A stretch of 64,000 nt of DNA. It comes from Rhizorhapis suberifaciens. Lineage in GTDB: Bacteria; Pseudomonadota; Alphaproteobacteria; Sphingomonadales; Sphingomonadaceae. A program made the translations under genes and the position numbers. Position 1 is the first letter of the stretch, and each line of letters starts with the position of its first letter. The notes under the pieces were generated by a model. The model was not told the DNA's origin and did no database searches. It worked only from the letters and a program-made list of their open reading frames with translations. Below, piece after piece: positions 44,906-54,320 of the stretch. The stretch covers positions 62,001 through 126,000 of the forward strand of contig NZ_JACHOV010000008.1 in the NCBI RefSeq assembly GCF_014200045.1, in the 5' to 3' direction.

Positions 44906-46654
44906 ATGGGCGAAGAATCCGCGACCAATCGCTTCAGGTTCGCATCCGAAATGGATCGGATTTTTGAGTCGAAAGAGTTTTCCCGCTCACCCGTCATGCG
45001 GCGCTTGCTTCGTTTCCTTGTTGACCAGACGCTGGTTGGGAATGGCGATCAGTTAAAAGCCTATAGCGTCGCCGTGGACGGGCTTGGCCGCGAACCCGAC
45101 TTCGATGCTCAGACCGATAGCTATCCTCGTGTTCAGGTGGGGCGGCTTCGTCGCATGCTGGATGCCCACTATGCGCGCAACGGTTTTCCCAATGGCGAGC
45201 GCCTACTTATTCCTAGCGGTGCATATCGGGTATATCTTAATCCTGTTCATCCGCGTCCGGAGCGCGTTGACAGAACTCCTGAAAATTTCGCTTGGCGACA
45301 GACCAGCCAGGAAGTGTTGTCTTCGGTTACTCTTGGGACTGGTTCACCGATTTCCTCCTCAGACACGAGCCAGTCTAGGTCCGGTGCGTTCCGCGTTGGT
45401 CCCTTAAAGGCCATTGGTGCGGCATTAGCTCTTCTGGCAGCCTATTGGGTATTCGCCAATCGCCCCTTTTTAGCCGGATCAGAAGCGTTGACGCAGCCGC
45501 CAAACATGCTGTTGTTGCCAGTGGAGCGCAGCGTCAACTCTCCTGCCGGCCTCAGTTCATCAGTCGACCAAATGCTGGGCGATGCCCTTCATCGATCCTG
45601 GATTGTCAATGTCCATTCAGCGGACGAAACCAGGATCAGCAGTGGAAATTCGGAAGCCGAAGAAGACTATGGCTATCGCCTTCAAAGCGTTCTTGCGGGG
45701 ACGCGGGGCGATGAACTCTATCTTACATTGTGGAACGGCCGAACAGGAGACCGTATCTGGACTGATCATATTCCCTTGACGAAACCTAAGCCGGATCTCG
45801 AAGCCCGTTTCCGCACGTCCGTAGCAAATCTCATTGGCAGTTTCGGCGTCATTGCTGCCCAGGAGCGCCAGAATCTTGGTTCTACGGCCCCGCCCGGCTA
45901 TGCCTGCCTGTTAAAGGCTGCCGAGTACCGCATTTGGTATAGCAAGGAAGTGCTGGAAGCATCACGCAAGTGTCTGGACGAAACGCTCGCCTTGGAAGGA
46001 AACTCTGTTCCTGCAACGCTCGCCGCCTCCGCGACCGTGAACGCCCGGCTGGCGAAGTTTGTCCCCCAGCGCGCTCGAACATTGCGAGCGGAGGCGGAGG
46101 CTCAGGCCAATCGGGCGCTGCTGCTTGCCCCCTATTCTGCTGAAGCGAATATGATTTCAGCTACCTTGGCTACAAAAGCCGGCCGCTGTCCTCTGGCCAA
46201 AAATCTGGGCCGCCGCGCCATCGAATTAAACGCCTATGAACCGGAATATTATGCGCGCTTAGGAATGATTCTATTTCAATGCGATGATCCAGAGGATGAG
46301 AAATTTCTAACGCTCGCCCGCCAACTGGACCCCCAACTTCCTGCTTTTTTCGCGATCCCGATCGTAGCAGCCATGGGAGAGCGGGGAGAAGCGCGCGCGG
46401 CGCTCGATCTGGCTTTAAGTCTTCCCACCGCCACGCCCACGCAGAGGCCTCTCTACTCAGTGACATTGGCATTGGCTTACGCTCAGAGCGGCAACCGGGC
46501 GCGGGCGGCGCGATATTGGCGCGAACTGTCTGCTGCGCCGCATAATGCGGATCTTAGGCCTCTAGAGATATTGAACCGATTGCTGGTCAATCCGAACTTG
46601 GCCCGAAGGACGGGCATGCTATTGGTGAAAGCGGGCCTTATTTCAGCCCTTTAA
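44906..46654 (+). CDS. Membrane-anchored regulator-like protein with TolB/TPR-type C-terminus
   Basis: A 582-residue protein. Residues about 25-115 match a module found at the N-terminus of some CadC/adenylate-cyclase-like regulators, with the pattern LKAYSVAVDGLGREPDFDAQ and PRVQVGRLRRMLDAHYARNG. A single membrane helix follows near 170-188 (LKAIGAALALLAAYWVFA). The C-terminal half has a TolB/FlgO-like segment (LLLPVERS..., LAGTRGDELYLTLWNGRTG) and Ala-rich helical repeats like TPRs. It may sense periplasmic signals and act in the cytoplasm. ATG 44906 (AGGGAA upstream) is preferred to a TTG at 44882. Followed by two peptide-binding lipoproteins. Confidence 0.65.
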   Translation: MGEESATNRFRFASEMDRIFESKEFSRSPVMRRLLRFLVDQTLVGNGDQLKAYSVAVDGLGREPDFDAQTDSYPRVQVGRLRRMLDAHYARNGFPNGERLLIPSGAYRVYLNPVHPRPERVDRTPENFAWRQTSQEVLSSVTLGTGSPISSSDTSQSRSGAFRVGPLKAIGAALALLAAYWVFANRPFLAGSEALTQPPNMLLLPVERSVNSPAGLSSSVDQMLGDALHRSWIVNVHSADETRISSGNSEAEEDYGYRLQSVLAGTRGDELYLTLWNGRTGDRIWTDHIPLTKPKPDLEARFRTSVANLIGSFGVIAAQERQNLGSTAPPGYACLLKAAEYRIWYSKEVLEASRKCLDETLALEGNSVPATLAASATVNARLAKFVPQRARTLRAEAEAQANRALLLAPYSAEANMISATLATKAGRCPLAKNLGRRAIELNAYEPEYYARLGMILFQCDDPEDEKFLTLARQLDPQLPAFFAIPIVAAMGERGEARAALDLALSLPTATPTQRPLYSVTLALAYAQSGNRARAARYWRELSAAPHNADLRPLEILNRLLVNPNLARRTGMLLVKAGLISAL

Positions 46655-46728
46655 CCGGCATTGGGAAAGAATTCCGCACCGCTTCGATTGAAATGGTAAA
46701 GATTGACGGCCGCCGTTAGTGTGGCTTC

Positions 46729-48282
46729 ATGGTCCCTCGCTTTTCGGCCTTCCCGATCATTTTGATAATCCCTCTATTGGCCGCATGCGGGAGCCAGGAG
46801 GGCGCTCGCTTGTCTCGGGACCGGATCGTCCGTTTGGCAGATGCCGAAGCCAAGGGGCTGGATCCTCAGAAATATTCTGATCTTGTTTCCTTACGTATAG
46901 CCTCCGATCAGTTCGAAGGATTGACTCGTTTTGATGCGGCGGGAAAGCCCGTGCCAGGACTGGCGTCACATTGGGCCACCGGTCCAGACGGTTTGCACTG
47001 GCGCTTTTTCCTACGCAAAGATCTGCGCTTTTCCGACGGCACACCCATTCGCGCCGAAATCTTCGCGCGACTGTTCCAACGCTTGAATGCGGCTGAGACG
47101 GCCTCTCCGCATCGGCCCCTTTTCGCCATGATCAAGGACGTGCGTCCGGCTGGACCTTTGGAAGTGCAGATCGTTCTTCATAAGCCCGCCCCCTCCTTAC
47201 CCTCATTATTGGCTCATCCGGCAATGGCGGCCCTCCCCATCCACCGTATCGAAATAATGAAAGACCGTTGGACAGCCGATCGCCCCGTCGTGGCAAGCGG
47301 ACCTTACCGGCTGGTGAGTTGGACGCTCAACGATCGCATAAGGTTGGAGGCCAATTCCAACTGGCACGACGGAAAGCCGCCCATTCGCAATGTGGATTGG
47401 ATGCCCGTCGATGACAGCTTGACCGCATTACGGCAATTTCGTGCGGGAGCAGCCGATGTCACTAGTGACTTTCCCGCAAGCCGTATTCAATGGCTGAACC
47501 GGAACCTTCCGCATGCCATACATGTGGCCCCCTATTATGGGGCGTATTATTTCGCCTTTAATACTCGCAAGCCGCCCTTCAGCGATGCCCGTGTTCGTCG
47601 AGCGCTCAGCATGGCCGTGAATCGCGAATGGATTGCAGGGCCCCTGCTGAACATCGGCAACCTTCCCGCTTGGGGGATCATTCCGCCTGGTTTGGACGGT
47701 TTGCATAGCTTCCGTCCTTCATGGGCCGATCGATCTAGGGAAAGCCGACTCACCGAAGCACGCCGGCTTCTTCGTTCCGCGGGTTACGGACCACAACGGC
47801 CCCTGCGCTTTGAAATTCGATTCAACAGCGATACGGATCATCGGCGTGTAGCTGTCGCCTTGTCGGCGATGTGGAAACCTTTAGGGGTTGAAGCAACCTT
47901 GCTGAATAGTGAAGCGGCGCTGCATTTTGCCGCCTTGCGCGCTGGGGATTTCCAGCTTGCACGTTCCGGCTGGATTGCCGACCTTCCGGCAAGCGAGAAT
48001 TTCCTAACGGTTCACCGTTCCGACGCTGGTCCTATAAATTATTCCGGCTATGCCAACCCTGCTTTCGATGCAGCGCTCGATGCTGCAATGAGCGAAGCCA
48101 ATCCAGGACTAAGAGGCCGCAAAATGAGAGCTGCCGAGCGGATGTTAGTCGACGAAGCCCCGATCCTGCCGCTTTATTTTTACGTAAGTCGCGCTCTGGT
48201 TTCGTCCCGAATAGCGGGTTGGCGAGACAACCCCGGCAATATACACCCAAGCTATACCCTACGGTTACAGCAGGGATTCTGA
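46729..48282 (+). CDS. Oligopeptide-binding lipoprotein (SBP family 5)
   Basis: A 517-residue extracytoplasmic solute-binding protein of the DppA/OppA type. Lipobox LLAAC near residue 20, then the family landmarks [50 protein letters not shown] and [12 protein letters not shown]. It would be anchored to a membrane on the periplasmic side and bind peptides. No permease or ATPase genes accompany it, so it may serve a transporter encoded elsewhere or have a sensory role with the upstream membrane regulator. Its stop shares one base with the next ATG (TGATG). Confidence 0.85.
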   Translation: MVPRFSAFPIILIIPLLAACGSQEGARLSRDRIVRLADAEAKGLDPQKYSDLVSLRIASDQFEGLTRFDAAGKPVPGLASHWATGPDGLHWRFFLRKDLRFSDGTPIRAEIFARLFQRLNAAETASPHRPLFAMIKDVRPAGPLEVQIVLHKPAPSLPSLLAHPAMAALPIHRIEIMKDRWTADRPVVASGPYRLVSWTLNDRIRLEANSNWHDGKPPIRNVDWMPVDDSLTALRQFRAGAADVTSDFPASRIQWLNRNLPHAIHVAPYYGAYYFAFNTRKPPFSDARVRRALSMAVNREWIAGPLLNIGNLPAWGIIPPGLDGLHSFRPSWADRSRESRLTEARRLLRSAGYGPQRPLRFEIRFNSDTDHRRVAVALSAMWKPLGVEATLLNSEAALHFAALRAGDFQLARSGWIADLPASENFLTVHRSDAGPINYSGYANPAFDAALDAAMSEANPGLRGRKMRAAERMLVDEAPILPLYFYVSRALVSSRIAGWRDNPGNIHPSYTLRLQQGF

Positions 48283-49757
48283 TGCGATTTTTCCTAGTTC
48301 TTCGGCTGATTCTTACAATGCTGACCGGCGCTTTCGCCTTGGGAAGCTGCACAGGAGACGAGGATACGGGCCCTGTGGTTGTCAGCGTAGTGGGATTTGC
48401 CAGCGATCTGGCCACCCCCCTTGATCGGCTGCCTCGTCCTGCAGCAAGACTGATGATGGAGGCTACGGCCCAAGGGCTTGTGGCGTTTGACGCACGCGGA
48501 GACATCCAGCCTGCGCTGGCGGAACGCTGGATCGTCCTTGATAGCGGAAAAAGCTATATCTTCCGTCTCAGGGATGCGCTTTGGCCCGACGGTGAAAAAA
48601 TTACATCCAAGCAGGTGGCACATATTCTTTCCGCGCGGGTAAGAGTTGCCCGCAGCTCCTGGCTAAGTGGTGATTTGGATGCCGTGGAGGAAATCCTCCC
48701 CATGACCGGTGAGGTCGTCGAGGTCCGCCTCTCAGCGCCTCGGCCCAATTTCCTGCAAATACTGGCGCAGCCGGAAATGGGTATTACCGGCAAGAATGGA
48801 GGAGCGGGCCCCTATCGGCGCGACAGGCGGGACCAAAGCTGGATGCTGACTCCTGCTGACTTCGACGCCGGGGAAGAAGCCGGGCGCAAGCCTCCACGCC
48901 GGGCCAACCGAGTCCTTCGCGCGGAACGCATGGCGATCGCAATCGTCCGTTTTCGCGAGGAGAAGGCCGCTCTCGTCCTTGGGGGGCGCTATACAGACTT
49001 GCCATTGTTGAACTTTGCCGATGTGGAAACCCGGGCGATCAGGGTGGATCCGGTCCAGGGGCTGTTCGGCTTTGCAATTCTGGACGGAGAGGGGTTTCTA
49101 AGTCAGGCTGCAAATCGGGAGGCGCTTTCAATGGCGATTGAACGCGAGCGACTTCCAACACTGTTCTCCCTCGCCGGATGGGCAGTTTCGGACTCGCTGC
49201 TCCCTGATGGGCTTCCCATGCCTCGCCCGCCCCTACGGCCCCGTTGGGCCGACCTAAGTATCGACGCGAGGCGGGATTATGCGGGGGTTGTGATATCCGG
49301 GTGGAAGAGCCGGAATGGTCCAATAGAACCATTGCGGATTGCCTTGCCCCCAGGACCCGGGAGCAACCTTTTGTTCGGCATGGTATCGTCCGATTTCGCC
49401 AGAATAGGCGTGCCATCCGTGCGTGTCGGGTCAAATGACCAGGCCGACTTGGCCCTTATAGACGAGGTTGCACCTTATGACAGCGCGCTTTGGTATCTCG
49501 GACGAATTAGCTGCGTCCACAAACTGTCCTGCAGCGCTGAGGCAGATCAGCGTTTGAAGGAGGCTCAGCAGGCCCAGAATATCGACGAGGCGGTACGCAA
49601 GCTTGGCGAGACCGAAACGATGATGATGGCCCATGGCGGCTATATACCACTGGCGGCGCCTGTTCGTTGGTCGCTGGTGTCCAGGCGTCTGCGGGGCTTT
49701 CAACCGAGTTCTAGGGGTCAGCATCCATTGAACCATTTGCTGCCGGAGCCCAAATAG
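48282..49757 (+). CDS. Second, divergent solute-binding lipoprotein
   Basis: A 491-residue protein whose N-terminus is a lipoprotein signal (RLILTMLTGAFALGSC, Cys about 25) and whose body follows the same family 5 layout in weaker form: GLVAFDARGDIQPALAERWI, YIFRLRDALWPDGEKITSKQ, later HGGYIPLAAPVRWSLVS. Landmark residues are less conserved than in the upstream paralogue, suggesting specialised or altered ligand binding. One-base stop/start overlap indicates co-translation of the pair. Confidence 0.75.
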   Translation: MRFFLVLRLILTMLTGAFALGSCTGDEDTGPVVVSVVGFASDLATPLDRLPRPAARLMMEATAQGLVAFDARGDIQPALAERWIVLDSGKSYIFRLRDALWPDGEKITSKQVAHILSARVRVARSSWLSGDLDAVEEILPMTGEVVEVRLSAPRPNFLQILAQPEMGITGKNGGAGPYRRDRRDQSWMLTPADFDAGEEAGRKPPRRANRVLRAERMAIAIVRFREEKAALVLGGRYTDLPLLNFADVETRAIRVDPVQGLFGFAILDGEGFLSQAANREALSMAIERERLPTLFSLAGWAVSDSLLPDGLPMPRPPLRPRWADLSIDARRDYAGVVISGWKSRNGPIEPLRIALPPGPGSNLLFGMVSSDFARIGVPSVRVGSNDQADLALIDEVAPYDSALWYLGRISCVHKLSCSAEADQRLKEAQQAQNIDEAVRKLGETETMMMAHGGYIPLAAPVRWSLVSRRLRGFQPSSRGQHPLNHLLPEPK

Positions 49758-49774
49758 GGCTGAAGGAGCATAGG

Positions 49775-50197
49775 ATGCGTATTTCCCAGGAACAGTTGGA
49801 CGAACTCACCCGGCGAATGCCAGGCTTGGGTCGAGACCCGGCTTCGATCAGGTCCCGTATCGAGGCGATGGAAGCCCTGCTAGAGGGCGTATTCACCATT
49901 CCAGGTACGCGACGCCGGGTCGGCCTGGACAGCATCATCGGCCTTGTTCCGGTGGTCGGCGATATAGCGACGGCAGCGATGGGCGCGTGGATTATTTGGG
50001 AGGCCCGCAATCTGGGCATGTCGAAATTTCAGCTTGCGCGCATGGCCGCGAATGTAGGCGTCGATACTGCATTGGGGGCGATACCGTTCGTCGGGGATGC
50101 ATTCGATCTGTTTTTCAAATCAAACAGCAAGAACCTTCGCATCATCAAACGGCACCTGGACAAGCACCACCCCGGCGGGGTCATTATTGAGGCGTAA
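49775..50197 (+). CDS. DUF4112 domain membrane protein
   Basis: A 140-residue protein with the DUF4112 pattern: GVFTIPGTRRRVGLDSIIGL, VPVVGDIATAAMGAWIIWEA (helix 1), then MAANVGVDTALGAIPFVGDA (helix 2) and a C-terminal FKSNSKNLRIIKRHL. Two hydrophobic hairpin segments around PVVGD and PFVGD motifs suggest membrane association. AAGGAG at 49763 precedes ATG 49775, 17 bases after the lipoprotein stop, so it may belong to that operon. Function unknown. Confidence 0.85.
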   Translation: MRISQEQLDELTRRMPGLGRDPASIRSRIEAMEALLEGVFTIPGTRRRVGLDSIIGLVPVVGDIATAAMGAWIIWEARNLGMSKFQLARMAANVGVDTALGAIPFVGDAFDLFFKSNSKNLRIIKRHLDKHHPGGVIIEA

Positions 50198-50200
50198 TGC

Positions 50201-51046
50201 TCAGAGGGCGGTAAAGTCCAAGCCGATGTCAGCAGCAGGAGCCGACTGGGTCAAGCGGCCCACGCTGACAAAGGTGACCCCGGTACGGGCAATGTCCTCA
50301 ATCGTATCCAGCCGGACTCCGCCCGAGGCTTCGGTCGGCACCCGGCCAGCGACGAGCGTCACGGCCTGACGAAGCATGGCGGGACCCATATTGTCTAGCA
50401 ACAAGTGAGTAGCGCCCGCCGAAAGGGCGGGTTCGATCTGGTCCGTCCGATCGACCTCCACGATGATCCTTTCAATTCCCGCTGCAATCGCCCGGCGCAC
50501 TGCCTCCTCAACTGATCCGGCCACCGCCACATGATTATCCTTGATCATCGCTGCATCCCACAGTCCCAGACGATGATTGGTCGCTCCGCCCATTCGCGTG
50601 GCATATTTTTCCAGCATGCGCAGGCCGGGTATGGTTTTACGTGTATCCAGCAGCGTGGCTCCTGTCGCCGCGATCCGGTCCACATATTGCCGCGTCATGG
50701 TAGCGATACCGGTCAGGTGTTGAACGGTGTTCAGAGCCGACCGTTCTGCCGTCAGCATCGCCCTCGCCTTGCCTTTCAGTCGCATCAGCTCTGTGCCGGC
50801 AGCAACGCTGTCACCGTCCGCGGCCAGCAGTTCAATCTCTACGTCCGGATCAAGCGCGCGGAAAAAGGCTTCGGCGATGGAAAGTCCAGCAACCGTAACG
50901 GCGTTCCGGCTATCCATGACACCAGTGAAGATCGCTTCGGCCGGGATGACCGCTGCTGATGTGATGTCGCCCTTGTCGCCCAGATCCTCAGCCAGAGTGG
51001 ATTGAACAAAAGCCGCCAGGTCGAACCTGTCGAGGGTGAGGGTCAT
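50201..51046 (-). CDS. nadC: Nicotinate-nucleotide pyrophosphorylase (quinolinate PRTase)
   Basis: Converts quinolinate and PRPP to nicotinate mononucleotide in NAD synthesis. 281 residues with AEDLGDKGDITSAAVIPAE, the LNTVQHLTGIAT core, TRKTIPGLRMLEKYA, VEVDRTDQIEPAL and the C-terminal EASGGVRLDTIEDIARTGV. Separated from nadA by 54 bases on the same strand; nadB (aspartate oxidase) is not in the window. Confidence 0.95.
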   Translation of the reverse strand: MTLTLDRFDLAAFVQSTLAEDLGDKGDITSAAVIPAEAIFTGVMDSRNAVTVAGLSIAEAFFRALDPDVEIELLAADGDSVAAGTELMRLKGKARAMLTAERSALNTVQHLTGIATMTRQYVDRIAATGATLLDTRKTIPGLRMLEKYATRMGGATNHRLGLWDAAMIKDNHVAVAGSVEEAVRRAIAAGIERIIVEVDRTDQIEPALSAGATHLLLDNMGPAMLRQAVTLVAGRVPTEASGGVRLDTIEDIARTGVTFVSVGRLTQSAPAADIGLDFTAL

Positions 51047-51100
51047 TCTCTTTCCCCTTATGCGTCGTTTTCCAAAGAGAGAGCGACGTCCGATTACAAA

Positions 51101-52111
51101 TTATGCGCCGCCTGCCATTGGCCTGCCGACATCGCCCTGGCCGACCGTGCTTGCCGCCATCTCCAGCATGCGATCGAGGCTCTTCTTCGCGGCGAGACGC
51201 AATCCCTCCTCCATCTCGATCCGAGGCTGGAGATCGCGCAGCGCAAGGTATAGCTTCTCCAGCGTATTGAGCGCCATATAGGGGCAGATGTTGCAGTTGC
51301 AGTTCCCGTCCGCCCCCGGAGCTCCGATGAAAGTCTTGTGGGGCATCGCCTTTTCCATCTGGTGGATGATGTGCGGTTCGGTTGCTACGATCAGGGTGTC
51401 GCCCGGAATTTGGCTCGCAAAAGCAAGAATGCCGCTGGTCGATCCAACATAATCGGCATGATCCACGATATGCGCGGGGCATTCGGGATGAGCGGCAATC
51501 GGCGCGGTGGGATATTGCGCTTTCAGCTTCAAAAGTTCGGTCTCGCTGAACGCCTCATGCACGATACAGACGCCCGGCCAAAGCAGCATGTCGCGTCCCA
51601 TTTTGCGGGACAAATAGCCGCCCAAATGCCGGTCGGGACCGAAGATGATCTTCTGTTCCTTCGGTATTTGCGCCAAAATCTTTTCGGCGGAGGAACTGGT
51701 GACGATGATATCGGAAAGCGCCTTCACCTCGGCGGAGCAGTTTATGTAGCTGAGTGCGATATGGTCCGGATGGGCCTCCCGGAAGGCCTTGAACTTATCG
51801 GGTGGACAGGAATCCTCAAGACTGCAGCCGGCGTCCATGTCAGGCAGTATTACTGTCTTTTCAGGCGAAAGGATTTTCGCCGTTTCCGCCATGAAACGAA
51901 CACCGCAAAACGCGATCACGTCAGCATTGGTCGCCTGCGCCTTGCGGGAAAGATCAAGGCTGTCTCCCACGAAATCGGCCAGATCCTGAATTTCCGGCTT
52001 CTGATAATAATGCGCCAGAATGACGGCGTTCCGCTCCTTGCGCAGCCGGTCGATCTCGGCGAGCAGGTCGAGCCCCGCCAGGCTGCCGCCCATTCCGCCA
52101 CGTGCGTCCAT
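51101..52111 (-). CDS. nadA: Quinolinate synthase
   Basis: Condenses iminoaspartate with DHAP using a [4Fe-4S] cluster. 336 residues with the three cluster Cys visible in CGVRFMAETAKIL, HPECPAHIV and CNCNICPYMALN, and the N-terminal VILAHYYQKPEIQDLADFVG motif. ATG 52111 is chosen because GGAGG lies five bases upstream; starts at 52135 and 52129 have no such site. It is the first gene of a nadA-nadC pair. Confidence 0.95.
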   Translation of the reverse strand: MDARGGMGGSLAGLDLLAEIDRLRKERNAVILAHYYQKPEIQDLADFVGDSLDLSRKAQATNADVIAFCGVRFMAETAKILSPEKTVILPDMDAGCSLEDSCPPDKFKAFREAHPDHIALSYINCSAEVKALSDIIVTSSSAEKILAQIPKEQKIIFGPDRHLGGYLSRKMGRDMLLWPGVCIVHEAFSETELLKLKAQYPTAPIAAHPECPAHIVDHADYVGSTSGILAFASQIPGDTLIVATEPHIIHQMEKAMPHKTFIGAPGADGNCNCNICPYMALNTLEKLYLALRDLQPRIEMEEGLRLAAKKSLDRMLEMAASTVGQGDVGRPMAGGA

Positions 52112-52159
52112 CTTTTCCTCCGAATGCATTTTCAACGCCGATATAGGATTTCAGTGCGA

Positions 52160-53026
52160 TTATGCAGCAATTTTCCACTGATCTTTTTCACTGATCACCA
52201 GATGTCGTGCCTGCAAGTCCAACAGGTGGGCCAGCACCGAACGCCCCGCCGCGCCGTGAAGGCGTCGATCGACGCCTTTGTACATTTTTTCCACTATTTC
52301 CACGATGGACGCAGCTTCATGGTTGCGCAAATGCCGCAGAATCTGCCCTTCGCGGTGCTTGCGATGGCCCATCATCGAGCGAACCCAGCGCTGCGGATGA
52401 TTTACAGGCTCGCCATGAGCCGGATAATAGATCGCATCGTCACGGCCCAGTAGCTTTTGCATGCTCGCCATATAAGCCGCCATGTCGCCATCGGGGGGAG
52501 AAATGACACTGGTCGACCAGCCCATCACGTGGTCGCCGGTAAATAATGCCTTTTCCTCCAGCAAAGCGAAGCAGAGATGGTTGGAGGTATGGCCCGGCGT
52601 GCCCACGGCCTGAAGGGTCCATCCTGTCCCTTCGATACACTCACCATCCAGCAGTACCCTGTGAGGGGCATAGTCGCTGTCGAAGGCCGCATCAGCACGC
52701 GGGCCGTCATCTTCAATGGCAAGCGGCGCACAGCCGATGACGCCAGCGCCTGTAGCTTCTGCCAGAGGACGGCTGGCAGGACTGTGATCCCTATGGGTGT
52801 GGGTGGTCATGATGGCACGGACCGGACGTCCCGCTATCACCCGCAGCAGCGCCGCCAGATGGTCCGGATCTTCGGGCCCTGGATCAATGACCGCCAGATC
52901 GCTGGTCCCCACAATATAGCTTTGGGTTCCAGTATAGGTGAACGGGGAAGGATTGGGAGCAAGCACCCGCGCCACCAGTGGCGAAAGCTGCATCAGTTCG
53001 CCCGTCGGAAATTCTGTCAGGTCCAT
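52160..53026 (-). CDS. MBL-fold metallo-hydrolase (LACTB2/glyoxalase-II-like)
   Basis: A 288-residue metallo-beta-lactamase-fold enzyme with the HxHxDH site in MTTHTHRDHSP (about residue 75), further His in GTPGHTSNHLCF, Asp in LFTGDHVMGWS, His in YPAHGEPV, and a C-terminal winged-helix-like domain (RSVLAHLLDLQARHLVISEK), as in LACTB2-type RNases and hydrolases. Located 48 bases upstream of nadA on the same strand; a functional link is not evident. Confidence 0.85.
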   Translation of the reverse strand: MDLTEFPTGELMQLSPLVARVLAPNPSPFTYTGTQSYIVGTSDLAVIDPGPEDPDHLAALLRVIAGRPVRAIMTTHTHRDHSPASRPLAEATGAGVIGCAPLAIEDDGPRADAAFDSDYAPHRVLLDGECIEGTGWTLQAVGTPGHTSNHLCFALLEEKALFTGDHVMGWSTSVISPPDGDMAAYMASMQKLLGRDDAIYYPAHGEPVNHPQRWVRSMMGHRKHREGQILRHLRNHEAASIVEIVEKMYKGVDRRLHGAAGRSVLAHLLDLQARHLVISEKDQWKIAA

Positions 53027-53561
53027 GCACTGTCATGTGCCACTTTCCCCGCAAGAAACAAGAGGCCTGGTGCCATACCGCTGTCGGTCGATTTGACAGA
53101 AGGAACATTTGGTTAATTTGACTTCACCACCGCCCCCGGCCGTAGTTCCCGCTTTTTTGTTGTTGGCACGGGCAGTGCATGTCCGAAGATGTCCCTGAGC
53201 GTTTCGCTTCAACGGGGGTCGGATGACAGCGATGCCTAGACCACATTGCCCCGGCCCCCACCCCGGACCCTCTCGCCTTGCTCGAAAGCCTGAAGTGACT
53301 TATCTCGCCCGGACGCAGGTCCTAAAGGGGCGAATGACCCGCACTCATCTCGTCAGGGACGAAGGCGCTACCTCGACGCACGCAATGCTGTTCAAGCTAG
53401 ATGACTCGAGGGCTGATAAGTTTCGAGATTTCGATGGAAAGGCCATGTCCCCGACCATCAGGTCGAGGACGATGGCAGTCTGACACACGGCCTGCTGGGT
53501 CGCAGAAGCCGACACGCGCGTCCAACCTTAACTGTCACTAAACTTAAAGCGATAATGCCAT
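53027..53561. other. Intergenic region, no convincing gene
   Basis: An 86-codon plus frame (53223-53483) has a weak purine-rich site but no recognisable domain, a Pro/Arg-rich start and mixed composition; I do not call it. No repeats or strong hairpins seen. Confidence 0.35.
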
Positions 53562-53726
53562 TCAGGCGCCGATTACATAGACCCCGGCCTTGCGCGCGCG
53601 TCGGGCATATTCGCTTGCTAGCCGGATATGAAGCTGACGTGCTGCCTCGTCGACAGCTTGATGCGCCATGCGCCGCTCGCTACGGAGCCTTCGCGCGAAA
53701 TATTCGATATCATTTTCACCGGGCAT
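53562..53726 (-). CDS. Small helical protein (54 aa)
   Basis: A 54-residue protein from ATG 53726: NDIEYFARRLRSERRMAHQA then DEAARQLHIRLASEYARRAR and a short tail. The pattern D-YF-RR-ER-A-A--A---H--LA--Y--R is shared by many short sphingomonad proteins of unknown function, probably a helical hairpin. Start extension to 53771 lacks the motif. GGTGAGGTTGGG lies upstream. Not recognised beyond that pattern. Confidence 0.55.
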   Translation of the reverse strand: MPGENDIEYFARRLRSERRMAHQAVDEAARQLHIRLASEYARRARKAGVYVIGA

Positions 53727-54113
53727 GCCCAACCTCACCTTCGATCCGCTTTTCGCCCTTAAAGCCGCCAAGCCTATCTGAGGGGAAAGACGTTTGTTGT
53801 AGGAAAATCCATTCGGTTAGGCTCCATTTCGATAGCGAGCCAATCACGAAAGCAGCGATATTACTGTCTAGATCGATCCGGCCCGCAATTTCGGCACCAA
53901 CTCGCATCACTAATCGGGGCCACCCCAATTTTTGATGCTTGTTACGCTCCCAATCTTATAAAATATTAACAACCGCACCGCGTCCGTTTGCGGACCAGAC
54001 AGTTTAGATCAGGATTATATCTCGCATTTCCTATTCACATATGCTATGTGTAGGAAATAACGGTGTTGACGACACAATATTGAAAATGATCCGAAACTTC
54101 AAACTGTTTTAGC

Positions 54114-54127
54114 GTACGCATTCGTAC
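54114..54127. promoter_or_regulatory. Palindromic operator copy 1 (GTACG-N4-CGTAC)
   Basis: GTACG-CATT-CGTAC, a perfect 5-bp dyad with 4-base spacer, about 200 bases before the Crp/Fnr-type start. It matches the second copy at 54203. Confidence 0.55.
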
Positions 54128-54202
54128 TCTCTCTCGCAACCGAAACAAAAATATGCGGACTGAAGCGTTACAGCGCGATTCCAGCTAACAGCTCCCATTT
54201 AC

Positions 54203-54216
54203 GTACGAAAGCGTAC
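54203..54216. promoter_or_regulatory. Palindromic operator copy 2 (GTACG-N4-CGTAC)
   Basis: GTACG-AAAG-CGTAC, same half-sites and spacing as copy 1 with a different spacer sequence, centre to centre 89 bases apart, 105 bases before ATG 54321. Two identical dyads upstream of a regulator gene suggest binding of a dimeric regulator, possibly autoregulation. Confidence 0.55.
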
Positions 54217-54320
54217 TTTGTGTTGCGGCCCGACAATGTTTCTATAACGGGATGCTAAGTTTGTGTTTATTGAGGGACTTTCTTCCAGCCTGGCCCTTTG
54301 ACCAAAAGGAATATTAGCCG

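Larger units (their letters stand above)
53727..54320. other. Upstream region of the Crp/Fnr gene
   Basis: About 590 bases without a supported gene; the minus frame 53716-53928 begins with TTG and overlaps the small protein gene, so it was not called. The part from 53940 to 54300 is AT-richer and holds the two palindromes listed separately, and a ribosome site AAAGGA just before 54321. Confidence 0.4.

Noticed and set aside
53223-53483. 86-codon frame
   Set aside because: No recognisable motif and a weak start; left as unsupported.
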